DNA from: Adiantum capillus-veneris
Taxonomy: Eukaryota > Streptophyta > Polypodiopsida > Polypodiales > Pteridaceae
Direction: 5' to 3'
NCBI GenBank assembly: GCA_014529385.2
Contig: CM043959.1
Span: 14,445,809-14,509,808 of the forward strand
Length of the DNA stretch: 64,000 nucleotides
The notes under the pieces: model-generated
The model's database searches: none
What the model saw: only the letters and a program-made list of their open reading frames with translations
Told to the model about the DNA's origin: nothing
Shown here: positions 62,316-64,000 of the stretch, one piece after another
How the letters are laid out: each line of letters begins with the position of its first letter
How positions within the stretch are numbered: the stretch's first letter is position 1
Position numbers and translations under genes: made by a program

Positions 62316-62960
62316 CATTTTGTCTAGTGAAATAATTAAGCTATGTGGGACCCTCCCCCCTGGTTGATTTGAATGGGAGCTTGGATGGTTTTTAATGCCC
62401 TTAACTTCCCCCAATGGTTATGTGAGACTTTCTACAATTTTACATGCTCCCTCTTGCCCCCTTCACTTTTCTCTCTCTTGATCTATTGATAGGCTTGTCC
62501 CTTTGTTATGCTAATACTATTCCTTCTTGCTCATGCTTGGTGTACCTGGATATTGTAAGTCCTGCTACCGGCTTTGATGTCCGCCCCTTTGATGTGTCGT
62601 TTGGCCTTCCCTATGGGTGATACAAATTGAGGTTGCTTGAGAGGATGGCTTCCAGCTAGAATTCTCTCACAAGGTGCTGCAGTTATCTATTTAAAAGGAA
62701 AGGGTTCCCTGTTTTCCTCACTTATCTTTGCATGATTGGTTATGTTGGTTCAAAAAAAGTGTGTTGAGTGATGGTTAGTGTGCCATCTTTGTTGATAAAT
62801 AGCTATGTTGCCGTGGTCTTTGTGGAAATACCTGCTACTTCTCAGGTTCTTTTTAAAACACTATTCATCATCTATTAAGGATCACCTGTTGGTTCTAGTA
62901 ACTTTCATAGATTTGTAATCATTGGCGTGTTGGAAATCATTAGATAGTTGGTGGTTAAGT
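62316..62960. repeat. CATT duplication and right half of the interrupted paralogue
   Basis: CATT (62,316-62,319) is followed by sequence matching 31,330-31,940, from attttgtct.gtga through gatacaaattgaggttgcttg to tggaaatcatta. Similarity fades after about 62,955. Confidence 0.8.
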
Positions 62961-64000
62961 TCAAGGTTTAGTAAGAGTAGGAACAAAATATCAAGGTTAT
63001 TTTTTTCCTTACTCGTGAAACCCACTAGTCCACCCACTAGCACCACTCCAAGAACCATAAATAATTTCCCTTAGAATCAAAGTAAGAGTTGAAGCATCAA
63101 CCCAAAGCTAAAAAGGATTTTATGAACTCCTCAAGCATTAGCCAAAATCCTCAAGTACTATCCCCAATCCAACAATTTACAACTAGACTTTAATCTATTC
63201 CTCAACCACATAATTAGAACTCCCCACAATCATTTGGTGCTTTAGCATCAAGGCAAGCTATAAGATCACTAATTGGCCAAATTCAAGAAAAACTAAACCA
63301 ATTAAGAGTCAAAGGATTATGCAGTGGGAACCTTTGTATGAGTTACATCTGATAATCGTACAAAAAGGCAATTCATCACATAGCATGTCAGACTCCATCT
63401 GTAGTAAAGTAGGCATTATATCTCAACACCTAACATTTTCTTTAACTGGGATTTGAGAAAAATATAGAACCTGTGAAGCAAAAACATTCCCAATAATCTC
63501 CAAAGTAAGAGGGGAAGTAAATTAATTCATAGCCACGGGCTTTTCACCATCTCTCTCTCGGAAAAGAAAAAAAAATCCAATTCTAAGTGAGGGAACACAA
63601 ATCCCTCACCTGCATATGTAAAGGTTGAAGGAAGAGATGTAGAGTTGTAGCTCAATATCCTACCAGCTTTAAAGCATGGGGCCAGATATAGACGGGGGCT
63701 CATTGAAGGGGGTATTAAAGCCACACGCACTCAACAAGGCAAATCAAATAGTCTTCAAAGAGGCATTGAAGGGGCATTGTAGCCATGTACCCACCAAGGC
63801 AAAATACATCACACTGTACACCCGACAAATGAGAAAAAGAGACTTGCAAAATAATCAAAGGGACACCAACAGGTTGCAGAGCATCACAGCAAGGGCAAGA
63901 CCTAATAACCTAGGGATCACGGCTAGATCATAAGCCCGATTCATGTCAAGAGTGATGCAAAGTGGGGCCATGAAACCTTTAGGGGCTAAGATGTGAAGCA
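62961..64000. other. Right edge, no gene seen
   Basis: No ORF, repeat or RNA gene that I can support. Confidence 0.6.

Overview
Eukaryotic (plant) nuclear DNA, probably from a fern or another seedless land plant. The evidence is spliceosomal introns with GT..AG borders, a Ty3-type LTR retrotransposon with an initiator-Met tRNA primer site, long CA/GA microsatellites, and a DUF7869-type RNase H-fold protein of a kind I associate with fern genomes. The lineage call is from memory and is only moderately supported. Nothing here looks bacterial or organellar.

Layout. (1) About 0.4-24.1 kb: a gene cluster embedded in one private repeat family with core AAGGTCCACCACTTGTCCAA. Minus-strand exons encode an FCP1-like HAD protein (0.9-2.1 kb), a SET domain (2.8-3.3 kb) and a two-exon ParB-like protein (5.9-8.6 kb). 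A plus-strand 1075-aa DUF7869/transposase-like ORF (20.9-24.1 kb) is intact. Between them lie about 12 kb of repeats, including an 866-bp higher-order tandem array. (2) 24.3-25.7 kb: LTR plus tRNA-Asp primer site of a broken retroelement. (3) 25.7-34 kb: no genes, but 30.3-31.94 kb is the unoccupied paralogue of the insertion site described below. (4) 34.06-42.98 kb: a minus-strand Ty3-type element with 2.6-2.7-kb LTRs, an extra ORF before gag, and most of RNase H and integrase deleted. (5) 44,737-62,315: a 17.6-kb DNA element with imperfect terminal inverted repeats (TIRs) starting GGGT and a CATT target duplication. It carries a decayed plus-strand transposase-like gene and a decayed minus-strand gene set ending in another FCP1-like domain. 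Its introns and spacers are filled with a different private repeat, the palindrome TATGCTAATTAGCATA and variants. (6) 62.3-64 kb: the other half of the interrupted paralogue, then nothing recognisable.

Main inference. The two gene clusters follow the same plan: a large RNase H-fold transposase-like gene, an FCP1-like protein whose first HAD motif is DLNGLL rather than DxDxT, accessory coiled-coil or chromatin-type domains, and a cluster-specific short repeat saturating introns and spacers. The right cluster is demonstrably a mobile element: TIRs, target duplication and an empty paralogous site are all inside this window. I infer that the left cluster is a second, better-preserved member of the same broad class of giant gene-carrying DNA transposons, with at least its left end outside the window. 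The repeats may be transposase or accessory-protein binding sites, because variants of the right-hand repeat also lie just inside that element's ends.
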